DNA of 8,948 nt from Actinomycetes bacterium (lineage in GTDB: Bacteria; Actinomycetota; Acidimicrobiia; Acidimicrobiales; Acidimicrobiaceae): the NCBI GenBank assembly GCA_021844725.1, contig JAKBSX010000068.1, positions 1-8,948 of the forward strand, given 5' to 3'. The translations under genes were made by a program, and so were the position numbers. Below the pieces are notes generated by a model. That model was not told the DNA's origin. It made no database searches and worked only from the letters and a program-made list of their open reading frames with translations. Below are positions 1 through 6,477 of this stretch, one piece after another. The stretch's first letter is position 1. The number at the start of each line of letters is the position of its first letter.

Positions 1-575
1 GGGACTTCTTTCATCTCGGCAAATTTGAACTGATAAATCACTTTCAACTTGAGAGCGCCAAGGCTCAGGTTAGGCAATCAGCATCAGTTGAGTGCTGGGG
101 AGGGCTTCACCCTACACGCAGTGGATATTTAGTTTGGGATAAGAAGCTGGTAGGTGTTGTCGGTCAAGTTGATCCTATGGTGCTTGAGAGAGCGGGACTC
201 GCTACTGACAAGGAGGTTGGATATTTGGAGCTGAACTTCGATCTTCTTACCGAGATGCTGCCGCCCCCCAGGAATATGGAGCCGATTTCCCCCTTTCCGC
301 AGGCCCAGGTGGATTTGGCATTCGAGGTGCCGGATTCGGTCAGCTCGTGGGAGATTGAAGAGGCTCTTACCTCTCAGGTGTCAAAGGAAGTGGTATCGGC
401 AGCATTGTTTGATGTGTACCGCGGACCTAATCTCGCAGACGGCCATAAATCTTTAGCGTTTTCTGTGAAGATGGCTAATCCGCAGAAGACTCTTACAGAT
501 TCAGATATCTCTGTTATCAGGGAAAAATGTATAAATATCATCGAAACCAGATTCAAAGCGAAGCTGAGAAGCTGA
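1..575 (+). CDS. pheT: Phenylalanine--tRNA ligase beta subunit, C-terminal part (5' end outside window)
   Basis: The beta subunit of the cytoplasmic (PheS-PheT)2 enzyme that charges tRNA-Phe. The reading frame is open from the left edge (first whole codon at base 3) to TGA at 573-575, giving 190 residues of a protein that is usually about 800. It opens with DFFHLGKFE, matching the family's DFFDLKG segment in the catalytic-like core. This is followed by LHPTRSGYLVWDKKLVGVVGQVDP, in the family pattern LHPGRSA...G..IGVVGELHP. From about base 291 (PFPQAQVDLAF) to the stop lies the ferredoxin-fold anticodon-binding (FDX-ACB) domain, with the conserved LFDVYRG and KSLAF...TLTD blocks. One small oddity is that the usual Arg before Asp in 'RDLAF' is Val here. 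The ATG at 177 is internal and not the start. No terminator is visible between this gene and argC, so read-through into the arg genes is possible. Confidence 0.96.
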   Translation, partial: DFFHLGKFELINHFQLESAKAQVRQSASVECWGGLHPTRSGYLVWDKKLVGVVGQVDPMVLERAGLATDKEVGYLELNFDLLTEMLPPPRNMEPISPFPQAQVDLAFEVPDSVSSWEIEEALTSQVSKEVVSAALFDVYRGPNLADGHKSLAFSVKMANPQKTLTDSDISVIREKCINIIETRFKAKLRS

Positions 576-581
576 ATTGGC

Positions 582-595
582 TGCATAATCATTCA
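582..595 (+). promoter_or_regulatory. Putative ArgR operator (ARG box)
   Basis: TGCAT-AATC-ATTCA fits the bacterial ARG-box core TGAAT-N4-ATTCA at nine of ten half-site positions, and its TGCAT half resembles actinobacterial boxes. It sits 20 bp ahead of argC, the first arg gene, in an operon that encodes ArgR itself. The box also contains CATAAT (584-589), a possible -10 element, so ArgR binding would block polymerase. The match is seen directly; the function is inferred from the family. Confidence 0.7.
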
Positions 596-601
596 CAAGC
601 A

Positions 602-615
602 TGTATGATTAGGAT
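602..615 (+). promoter_or_regulatory. Possible second, degenerate ARG box
   Basis: TGTAT-GATT-AGGAT keeps a good left half-site (four of five positions) but a poor right half. Its centre is 20 bp from that of the first box, about two helical turns, which is the spacing used by paired ARG boxes in E. coli. A 7-bp inverted repeat, TAATCAT (586-592) and ATGATTA (605-611), has its axis exactly midway between the two box centres. Weak on its own; supported mainly by the spacing. Confidence 0.4.
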
Positions 616-616
616 A
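604..616 (+). promoter_or_regulatory. Candidate argC promoter (-10 element, possibly leaderless)
   Basis: TATGAT (604-609) matches TATAAT at five of six positions and ends 6 nt before the A of the argC ATG, so initiation would fall at or next to the start codon. No good -35 hexamer is found at 16-18 bp; TTGGCT (577-582) is 21 bp away. CATAAT at 584-589 is an alternative -10, giving a leader of about 20 nt. argC lacks a properly spaced Shine-Dalgarno (only AGGA, 1 nt from the ATG), which favours the leaderless reading. Confidence 0.45.
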
Positions 617-1686
617 TGAAATCTGTTGTTTTAGGCGCCTCTGGCTATAGCGGGGTGGAGCTTCTTCGCATACTGGCAACTCATGGCGATATTGATGTGG
701 TTGCAGCTGGTGCCACCAGCCACGCTGGACAGAGGATATCGAGCCTTTTCCCTTCCCTGTACCCCTTCAGTGGAGAGGTTGAATTCATAAGTAGCGACAT
801 ACTGATCGAAGACATAGTTTCAGGAGACCTTGAGGTGGATGTGGTCTTTCTGGCGCTTCCGCATGGCATCAGTCAGACAGTTGTGCCCAGGCTGTATCAA
901 AAGGTTGGCCTGATAGTTGATCTGGCAGCAGATTTTCGTCTTAAGGATGAATCCCTGTATCCGAAATGGTACGGATCAACTCACAGTGCATCAGATTTTC
1001 TGTCTAAAGCTGTCTATGGTCTGCCGGAAATCAATCGGGATCAGCTCAAAGGGGCAAAGTTGATAGCATCGGCTGGATGTTACGTGACCTGTTCCACCTT
1101 GCCGCTGTTTCCCCTGGTGACCCAAGACCTGATAATAAGAGGATCTACAATAATTGATGCTGCAAGTGGTGTTACTGGTGCGGGAAGGTCTCTAAAGGAA
1201 AATCTGCTTTTTTGCGAGATTGATGAGGACTTTTCAGTCTATGGTTTGAAAAATCACCGCCATACGCCTGAGATAGAGCAGAACCTTGGCTGTCAGGTGC
1301 AGTTCACTCCTCATTTGCTTCCGACCAACAGGGGTATTTTGGCGACTACTTACTCCACTCCGTCCGAGAAGTTCGAGGGTTCTCTCAGTGCTGCAGCTGA
1401 CCCGGAGGCGATTGGATCAGAGTTGTTGATTGCGGCGCTTACAGAGGCCTATGGGGATGAGCCGTTTGTTTTCGTCACCCCGGACCCGCCATCAATCAAG
1501 GCCACGCTTGGGTCAAATAATGCGATGGTGTGGGCGACCTATGACCACCGCACCAGAAGAATAATCACGGTTTCGGCGCTTGACAATTTAGTAAAAGGAG
1601 CAGCAGGCCAGGCGATCCAGTGTGCCAATATTGCGCTTGGTTTAAATGAGCAAGAGGGTCTTGTATCGTTTGGGCTTTATCCCTGA
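616..1686 (+). CDS. argC: N-acetyl-gamma-glutamyl-phosphate reductase
   Basis: NADPH-dependent reduction of N-acetylglutamyl phosphate to N-acetylglutamate semialdehyde, the third step of arginine synthesis, in the cytoplasm. The protein has 356 residues, within the family's usual range of about 340-360. The N-terminal nucleotide-binding motif GASGYSG is at residues 8-13 onward. The substrate-domain blocks LPHG (81-84), DLAADFRLKD (102-111) and VYGLPEI (133-139) follow. The catalytic cysteine is Cys155 in SAGCYVT. Later conserved blocks are SGVTGAGR (184-191), NHRHTPEI (213-220), HLLPTNRG (233-240) and LDNLVKGAAGQA (322-333), with the typical C-terminal GLYP. The active-site loop is unusual: the family norm is NPGCYPT, and here Ala replaces the Pro before Gly-Cys and a second Cys (159) lies nearby. 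The ATG at 616 is chosen because the Rossmann motif begins at once and an ARG box and -10 element lie directly upstream. First gene of the operon. Confidence 0.97.
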   Translation: MKSVVLGASGYSGVELLRILATHGDIDVVAAGATSHAGQRISSLFPSLYPFSGEVEFISSDILIEDIVSGDLEVDVVFLALPHGISQTVVPRLYQKVGLIVDLAADFRLKDESLYPKWYGSTHSASDFLSKAVYGLPEINRDQLKGAKLIASAGCYVTCSTLPLFPLVTQDLIIRGSTIIDAASGVTGAGRSLKENLLFCEIDEDFSVYGLKNHRHTPEIEQNLGCQVQFTPHLLPTNRGILATTYSTPSEKFEGSLSAAADPEAIGSELLIAALTEAYGDEPFVFVTPDPPSIKATLGSNNAMVWATYDHRTRRIITVSALDNLVKGAAGQAIQCANIALGLNEQEGLVSFGLYP

Positions 1687-1691
1687 TTTCG

Positions 1692-1696
1692 AAAGG
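1692..1696 (+). promoter_or_regulatory. Ribosome-binding site fixing the argJ start
   Basis: AAAGG lies 6 nt before the ATG at 1703. The same frame also opens at an ATG at 1646 inside argC, but that start would add 19 residues not seen in ArgJ proteins and has no comparable site, so 1703 is preferred. Confidence 0.75.
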
Positions 1697-1702
1697 TATT
1701 TT

Positions 1703-2872
1703 ATGAGTGTTTTGTACCCAGAAGGATTTCTGGCGGCTGGATATGCATCCGGAATAAAAGAATCCGGTGGTTTGGATTTGTCGCTGGTTGCGTTGGAGGA
1801 TTCAAACCGGGCGGTGGCAGCTGCCACGTTTACTCAAAATCTTGCAGCTGCGGCACCCGTTCAGGTTTCTCGCCGCAATTTGAGCCTGTCAAATCAAATG
1901 ATCTCTGCAGTGGTACTCTCGAGCGGTAATGCCAACGCTGCCACCGGGAAAAAGGGCCTTACTGATGCCGAGCTGATGTGCAGGCTGGTCGGCGAAGGTC
2001 TTGGAGTTCCCGAAAGTTCTGTACTTGTCTGCTCCACCGGGTTGATAGGTATTGCGATGCCCACCGAGAAGCTGCAATCCGGAATTCCCCGGTTAGTAAA
2101 GAGTCTTGGTGCAGATGCAGACGATGGGCTGAAAGCGGCCCGTGCGATAATGACTACCGATACAAGGGAAAAGCTGGTGGCCATCCAGGGTTCAAATTTC
2201 CGCATCGGAGGAATGGCTAAGGGCGCTGCAATGCTTGCTCCCAATATGGCTACCATGCTGGCAGTACTCACTACTGATGCGGCTGTTGATTCAGCCGATC
2301 TATCCAGGATGCTGGCGATTGCGGTGCAGGACTCATTCAATCGGCTTGTAATCGATGGTTGCACTTCCACCAATGACACCGTCATTGCGTTGAGCTCCTC
2401 AAAATCTGCCGGGGTCGATCCTGAGGAGTTTCAGACTCTTTTGACCGAAGCATGCAAATCTTTGGCGATGCAAATGGCACTCGACGCGGAAGGTGCCACA
2501 AAGTGTGTAACAGTCACGGTCCAACGAGCAGCCAATGAGCGGGAAGCGGATCTTGGCGCCCGCAAGGTTGCTGTGTCCCGGCTGGTGCAGTGCTCTTTTT
2601 ATGGTTCTGATCCCTATTGGGGACGCTTGGCATCTGAGCTTGGTAGTAGCGGAATTAATTTCGATATGGATAAATTAGCCGTTACCTATGGCGAAATAAC
2701 TGTGGCTTCAGGTGGAGTGACAGTTCAGTTTGACGAGAAGGCCCTGGCACAGTACATGTCGGGTCGGGAGCTGAAAGTGACTTGCGATTTGGGCCTTGGA
2801 TCCGGAAGTGCCAGTGTGATCACAACTGACCTTAGTCCTGGCTATATCGATGAAAACATGAGGACGTCGTAG
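1703..2872 (+). CDS. argJ: Glutamate N-acetyltransferase / ornithine acetyltransferase
   Basis: Transfers acetyl from N-acetylornithine to glutamate, releasing ornithine and regenerating N-acetylglutamate (cyclic pathway). Bifunctional members also use acetyl-CoA; which type this is cannot be decided from sequence. The protein has 389 residues, normal for the family. The opening PEGFLAAGYASGIK is the typical N-terminus. STGLIG (111-116) corresponds to the oxyanion-hole region. KGAAMLAPNMATML (173-186) holds the self-cleavage site: cleavage is expected before Thr184, which becomes the N-terminal nucleophile of the beta chain. TSTNDT (221-226), DAEGATK (261-267) and GSDPYWGRL (301-309) are further conserved blocks. 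Differences from the common pattern are Ala for Gly in KGxGM and Cys220 where Asp is common in DGDTSTNDT. The gene lies 16 bp behind argC and its TAG directly abuts the argB ATG. No separate argA or argE is in the window, consistent with the cyclic route. Confidence 0.96.
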   Translation: MSVLYPEGFLAAGYASGIKESGGLDLSLVALEDSNRAVAAATFTQNLAAAAPVQVSRRNLSLSNQMISAVVLSSGNANAATGKKGLTDAELMCRLVGEGLGVPESSVLVCSTGLIGIAMPTEKLQSGIPRLVKSLGADADDGLKAARAIMTTDTREKLVAIQGSNFRIGGMAKGAAMLAPNMATMLAVLTTDAAVDSADLSRMLAIAVQDSFNRLVIDGCTSTNDTVIALSSSKSAGVDPEEFQTLLTEACKSLAMQMALDAEGATKCVTVTVQRAANEREADLGARKVAVSRLVQCSFYGSDPYWGRLASELGSSGINFDMDKLAVTYGEITVASGGVTVQFDEKALAQYMSGRELKVTCDLGLGSGSASVITTDLSPGYIDENMRTS

Positions 2873-3796
2873 ATGTCTAATGTGCACAGTTCTATTGAAG
2901 CCGGCGGTGACGTGTGGCTGAAGAGTCAACTTTTGGTTGAGGTACTTCCATACATAAGGCGGTTCTTTCAAAAGGTGGTGGTGGTGAAGTATGGCGGCAA
3001 TGCCATCGGTGACTCCACCGGTGAACTGGACCAAAGTTTACTGTCGTTTGCCCAGGATATCGTGCTTATGCATTCGGTGGGGATTCTGCCAATAGTGGTT
3101 CATGGCGGAGGACCTCAGATTGGGAGTTATCTTGAGAAATTGGGGAAAAGTTCCAGGTTCATCGACGGGCTAAGGGTTACCGATGCCGAGACGCTTGAGA
3201 TCGCAAGGATGGTACTTGTCGGCAAAGTAAATCCTGAAATTGTTACCGCAATCAATTCGCTAGCCACCGTAGCGGTCGGGCTATCTGGTTCGGATGCTGG
3301 CCTAATAATGGCTTCTCCCCATTCGGAGGAGCACGGATATGTGGGCAAGGTGGATGCGGTCAATCCGGAGATTCTGGAGAAGCTGTTAGCCCAAGGTCTG
3401 GTGCCAGTGGTTGCTACAATAGGTGTTGATCAAAGTGGCAATTCCTATAACATCAATGCCGACACGGTTGCCGGGGCGATTGCCGGTGCAATTAAGGCAG
3501 AAAAGCTGGTCTATCTCACCAATATCGATGGAATTCGCAGTGTTGCTCACGACCCGAAGACACTTATCCGTCAGGTTGGTTCAGAGGAGCTTTTGCAGTT
3601 GATCGAGGAAGGGATCGTGTCGGGCGGAATGATACCAAAGGCGCTTTCCTGCATTGACGCTATAAGCAAGGGGGCACATTCTGCTCACATTTTGGACGGT
3701 ACTAAACCCCATGCTTTACTGGTGGAGATTTTTACTGATCAGGGGATAGGGACGATGATCAAGTCTGGCACCCCGACTGACTGGGAGATTAATTGA
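2873..3796 (+). CDS. argB: Acetylglutamate kinase
   Basis: Phosphorylates N-acetylglutamate with ATP, the second step of the pathway. An amino-acid-kinase-family protein of 307 residues. Visible motifs are KYGGNA (39-44, phosphate-binding Lys and glycine loop), VHGGGPQI (76-83), FIDGLRVTD (96-104), SYNINADTVAGAIA (191-204), LTNIDGI (215-221), GGMIPK (251-256) and HILDGTKPHALLVEIFTDQGIGT (272-294). An N-terminal helix-like segment precedes the kinase core (about 16-31, ending YIRRF). In arginine-inhibited hexameric members such a helix links dimers, and the C-terminal DG...H..L.E.FT..G.GT block is the one associated with arginine sensitivity, so feedback inhibition is likely but inferred. The ATG directly follows the argJ TAG, with AGGA (2861-2864) 8 nt upstream inside argJ, pointing to translational coupling. 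The GLSGSDAGL loop has Ser where Lys or Glu is common. Confidence 0.97.
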   Translation: MSNVHSSIEAGGDVWLKSQLLVEVLPYIRRFFQKVVVVKYGGNAIGDSTGELDQSLLSFAQDIVLMHSVGILPIVVHGGGPQIGSYLEKLGKSSRFIDGLRVTDAETLEIARMVLVGKVNPEIVTAINSLATVAVGLSGSDAGLIMASPHSEEHGYVGKVDAVNPEILEKLLAQGLVPVVATIGVDQSGNSYNINADTVAGAIAGAIKAEKLVYLTNIDGIRSVAHDPKTLIRQVGSEELLQLIEEGIVSGGMIPKALSCIDAISKGAHSAHILDGTKPHALLVEIFTDQGIGTMIKSGTPTDWEIN

Positions 3797-5028
3797 TGAC
3801 TAACGAATCTTTGCTTGAATTTATGGACTCCCTTGATGATCTGGATCCTCTTGAGCTTTCAAACACCATATTGATGCCGAACTACGGGCCGGCTGCGATA
3901 TGCCTGGTAAAAGGTGAGGGAGCAAAGGTTCTCGACTCAACGGGACGTTGGTACTACGATTTCCTCTCCGGGATAGCTGTAGCATCGTTGGGTCATGCTA
4001 ATCCTGCGGTGGCCGAAGCAGTCTCTTGGCAGGCCCAGGAGCTGATGCATGTTTCCAACATCTTTGCTAATCTAATTGGTCCCAAGGTGGCGGCGATGAT
4101 AGATCGTCTGATCAGGTTGGAGCGGCTTTCATCGGGTCCAGGCCGGGTATTTTTTGCGAATTCCGGAGCGGAGGCAAATGAGGCAGCAATCAAATTGGCC
4201 CGTAAATACGGCCTTGAGAGTGGGAAGCACCATATCATCACGGCACTTGGGTCCTTTCACGGTAGAACCATGGGGGCTCTGAGCGCCACGGGTCAGCGTT
4301 CAAAGCAGATTCCGTTTGAACCACTGCTGCCGGGATTTTCTCATGTCCCATGGAATGACGTTGCGGCTATTGAATCCGCTGTGACTGAGGCCACGGTGGC
4401 TGTGATGCTTGAACCGATTCAAGGTGAGGCTGGGGTGATTGACCCGGATGAAACCTATTTAGGTGAAGTTCAACAGTTGTGTAGATCCAGGGACCTTCTA
4501 CTGATTATTGACGAGGTGCAGACTGGGTTTGCCCGTACTGGAAAGTGGTTTGGTTTTCAACATTATTCGATAGAGCCGGATATCGTGACCATGGCAAAAG
4601 CGCTCGGATCCGGGATGCCCATCAGCGCCTGTTGGGCACGGGAGGGGCTGTCAGAAGCCTTTGCACCCGGAGATCATGGCACAACCTTTGGAGGCCAGCC
4701 GCTGGCAGCTTCTGCTGCTTTGGCGACCATCCGGAAATTGATAGAAATCGACGCCCCTGCCCGGTCGCAAGAACTGGGGGAAGCAATGCTCAAAATGTAT
4801 GAAGGCAATGCCGATATCGATTCAATTTCAGGCTCCGGTCTATTGCGGGGGATAAATTTGAAAAGTCCATCAGCTAAAAAGGTGGCATTGCGTGCAATGG
4901 AACTCGGAGTGATAGTCAACCCAATTGGGGAGAAAGTCATTCGACTGGCACCTCCTCTAATTATTTCACTACCGGAGCTTGAGAGCGCCTGTCAATTAAT
5001 TCTGCAGGCGATTAGTGAGGTGGAATGA
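3796..5028 (+). CDS. argD: Acetylornithine aminotransferase
   Basis: PLP-dependent class III aminotransferase that converts N-acetylglutamate semialdehyde to N-acetylornithine using glutamate. It has 410 residues, slightly above the usual 390-400. Motifs: NSGAEANEAAIK (122-133, cofactor phosphate contact), SFHGRTMGAL (153-162), DEVQTGFARTGK (239-250, Asp on the pyridine nitrogen), MAKALGSGMPI (266-276, Lys268 forming the Schiff base) and TTFGGQPLA (296-304). The first 26 residues are an acidic extension (EFMDSLDDLDPLE) before the conserved MPNYGPAAI. The ATG at 3796 overlaps the argB stop in TGATG and has GGGAG (3783-3787) 8 nt upstream. A TTG at 3793 would add one residue and is less likely; the Met at residue 27 has no ribosome-binding site. 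Some ArgD enzymes also act in lysine synthesis as succinyl-DAP aminotransferases; the context here supports the arginine role. Confidence 0.96.
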   Translation: MTNESLLEFMDSLDDLDPLELSNTILMPNYGPAAICLVKGEGAKVLDSTGRWYYDFLSGIAVASLGHANPAVAEAVSWQAQELMHVSNIFANLIGPKVAAMIDRLIRLERLSSGPGRVFFANSGAEANEAAIKLARKYGLESGKHHIITALGSFHGRTMGALSATGQRSKQIPFEPLLPGFSHVPWNDVAAIESAVTEATVAVMLEPIQGEAGVIDPDETYLGEVQQLCRSRDLLLIIDEVQTGFARTGKWFGFQHYSIEPDIVTMAKALGSGMPISACWAREGLSEAFAPGDHGTTFGGQPLAASAALATIRKLIEIDAPARSQELGEAMLKMYEGNADIDSISGSGLLRGINLKSPSAKKVALRAMELGVIVNPIGEKVIRLAPPLIISLPELESACQLILQAISEVE

Positions 5029-5927
5029 GACATTTCTTGGAAGTAGATGATCTTTCTAAAGATGAATTGCTCACTGTGCTAGACCTGTCTGAGATTGAGA
5101 ACCCGGATAGGGTGCTTACCAACCAATCTGTTGGACTGGTTTTTGAAAAGGCTTCCCTCAGAACTAGAAATTCCTGTGAAGCTGCAGTGGTTCAACTTGG
5201 CGGACACCCGGTTTCTATCGCCGCCGGCGAAGTCGGCATTGACAAGAGGGAATCGGCGGAAGATGTAGCCCGCACTTTAGCCTGTTATCATTCCTTCATT
5301 GGTGCGCGGGTGTTTGATCATTCAGTACTGGTGAGAATGGCTCGGGCTGTAGATGATTTAGGAGCAGGGGCTCAGATCATAAATCTTCTCTCAGATTCAT
5401 CACATCCATGTCAGGCTATTGCCGACCTATTGACTATTCGGTCTCATGTGGGTTTTAGCCCGGATGTCAAGGTGGCATACGTTGGGGACAGTAATAACGT
5501 AACCCACTCTTTGGCCATTGGGGCATTGATGGCAGGGCTCAAGGTATCAGTGGCATCGCCCAACGGCTACTGGTTCCCACAGGATGAGCGCGACGAACTG
5601 GCTGGTTTTGGAGAGATCAGCTTTGTTGAGGATCCTTACCAGGCTGTTTTCGGAGCCGATGTTGTTTACACCGATGTCTGGACTTCTATGGGTAAAGAAG
5701 AGGAACGTAACCAGAGGCTGCGCGACTTTCAGGGATATTGTGTCGACAGCTCCCTTATGGCGAAGGCTAGCAGCCAGGCAATTGTCATGCACTGTCTTCC
5801 GGCTCACGAAGGGGAAGAGATTTCGCGGGAGGTTTTAGAGTCGCCAGCTTCGGTGGTTTGGGAACAGGCAAGGAACCGGATGAAGGCCATGCGTGGGCTG
5901 TTTCAGTTCATGAGCGGTGTGAGGTAG
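5025..5927 (+). CDS. argF: Ornithine carbamoyltransferase
   Basis: Joins carbamoyl phosphate and ornithine to give citrulline. It has 300 residues, at the short end of the family. The N-terminal half carries the carbamoyl-phosphate loop SLRTR (44-48; the classic form is STRTR) and HPCQAIADLLT (127-137). The C-terminal ornithine half carries YVGDSNNVTHS (152-162), TDVWTSMG (216-223, containing the SMG loop) and HCLPAHEGEEI (256-266, catalytic Cys257). The SMG loop and the HCLP motif separate it from aspartate carbamoyltransferase. Departures from the usual pattern: FEKAS for FEKPS, Asn-Ser-Cys after RTR where Val-Ser-Phe is common, and a compact segment before the loop (SEIENPDRVLTNQS). The start ATG overlaps the argD stop in ATGA, with GAGG (5017-5020) upstream, indicating coupled translation. 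Carbamoyl-phosphate synthase genes are not in the window. Confidence 0.95.
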   Translation: MRHFLEVDDLSKDELLTVLDLSEIENPDRVLTNQSVGLVFEKASLRTRNSCEAAVVQLGGHPVSIAAGEVGIDKRESAEDVARTLACYHSFIGARVFDHSVLVRMARAVDDLGAGAQIINLLSDSSHPCQAIADLLTIRSHVGFSPDVKVAYVGDSNNVTHSLAIGALMAGLKVSVASPNGYWFPQDERDELAGFGEISFVEDPYQAVFGADVVYTDVWTSMGKEEERNQRLRDFQGYCVDSSLMAKASSQAIVMHCLPAHEGEEISREVLESPASVVWEQARNRMKAMRGLFQFMSGVR

Positions 5928-5932
5928 AGGAG
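5926..5932 (+). promoter_or_regulatory. Ribosome-binding site fixing the argR start
   Basis: AGAGGAG lies 6 nt before the ATG at 5939, the strongest Shine-Dalgarno match in the window. It excludes an in-frame ATG at 5858 inside argF, which would add 27 residues with no similarity to ArgR. Confidence 0.8.
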
Positions 5933-5938
5933 CTAAAG

Positions 5939-6400
5939 ATGGCCAAGAATCAGAGACAGCACCGTATAGGTAAGATTCTTGAAAACAATCTGGTAACTTC
6001 ACAGGCTCAGTTGGTCGAGTTGCTCGGAGCGGAGGGAATAGTTGCCACCCAGGCTACGGTATCTCGGGATCTCGAGGAACTCGGTGCGATCAAGGTCCGG
6101 GTTTCCGGAGGTGAGAGCGTTTACGCGGTTCCGGAGCTACCCAAAGATCAGTCGGTTCCTGAGGACCACCTAAAGCGGGTCATGTCAGACTGGGTTGTGG
6201 AAATAACTTTTTCTTCGGTTATTGTGCTGCTTCGCACACCCCCGGGATGTGCACATGTTGTGGCTTCCGCTCTCGACCGTTCTCAGATGAGCGAGATCAT
6301 TGGCACGGTTGGAGGGGATGATACGGTAATGGTTATTGCCAGCGAGAAAGTTGGAGGACAGTTAGTCGCCGATAAACTTAGTCGCCTGGCCGGGCTTTAG
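5939..6400 (+). CDS. argR: Arginine repressor
   Basis: DNA-binding regulator that, with arginine as co-repressor, binds ARG boxes as a hexamer and shuts down arginine synthesis; in some bacteria it also activates catabolic genes. It has 153 residues, typical for the family. The N-terminal winged helix-turn-helix (about 5-65) contains TSQAQLVELL (20-29) and the recognition segment ATQATVSRDLEELGA (36-50). The C-terminal oligomerisation and arginine-binding domain (about 82-153) contains LRTPPGCAHVVASALD (98-113) and GTVGGDDT (122-129), whose Asp127-Asp128 pair contacts arginine in characterised members. It lies 11 bp behind argF within the operon, so it should be co-expressed with the genes it controls and be autoregulated through the box before argC (inference). 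The argR position between argF and argG is typical of Actinobacteria. Confidence 0.97.
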   Translation: MAKNQRQHRIGKILENNLVTSQAQLVELLGAEGIVATQATVSRDLEELGAIKVRVSGGESVYAVPELPKDQSVPEDHLKRVMSDWVVEITFSSVIVLLRTPPGCAHVVASALDRSQMSEIIGTVGGDDTVMVIASEKVGGQLVADKLSRLAGL

Positions 6401-6418
6401 ACTCTAATTCGAAGCCCG
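6391..6418 (+). other. Inverted repeat across the argR stop (hairpin candidate) and 77-bp spacer
   Basis: CGGGCTT (6391-6397) pairs perfectly with AAGCCCG (6412-6418), with a 14-nt loop containing the argR TAG; a T-G wobble could add one pair. There is no T-run after it, so it is not a standard intrinsic terminator. It may modulate read-through or mRNA ends. A separate 8-bp palindrome CCGATCGG (6416-6423) overlaps its right arm. The rest of the spacer to 6477 shows TAATCT (6446-6451) and TACACT (6451-6456) as weak -10-like strings without -35 partners, and I see no convincing ARG box there. Confidence 0.35.
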
Positions 6419-6477
6419 ATCGGATCTCGCCAAATCAGTAAGTAGTAATCTACACTCAGTTCAAATGGAGTATTGGT

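Noticed and set aside
1646..1702. Upstream extension of argJ overlapping the argC end
   Set aside because: The added 19 residues do not resemble ArgJ, and a good ribosome-binding site sits before the ATG at 1703.
1894..2385. 163-codon open frame on the minus strand inside argJ
   Set aside because: It lies wholly antisense to a clearly recognised argJ, its translation shows no recognisable motif, and it is a frame shadow of conserved coding sequence.
5858..5938. Upstream extension of argR overlapping the argF end
   Set aside because: The added 27 residues have no ArgR similarity, and AGAGGAG sits 6 nt before the ATG at 5939.
6440..6460. Promoter and ARG box before argG
   Set aside because: Only weak -10-like strings (TAATCT, TACACT) without a -35 partner, and no TGAAT-N4-ATTCA-like pair, so not called as a feature.
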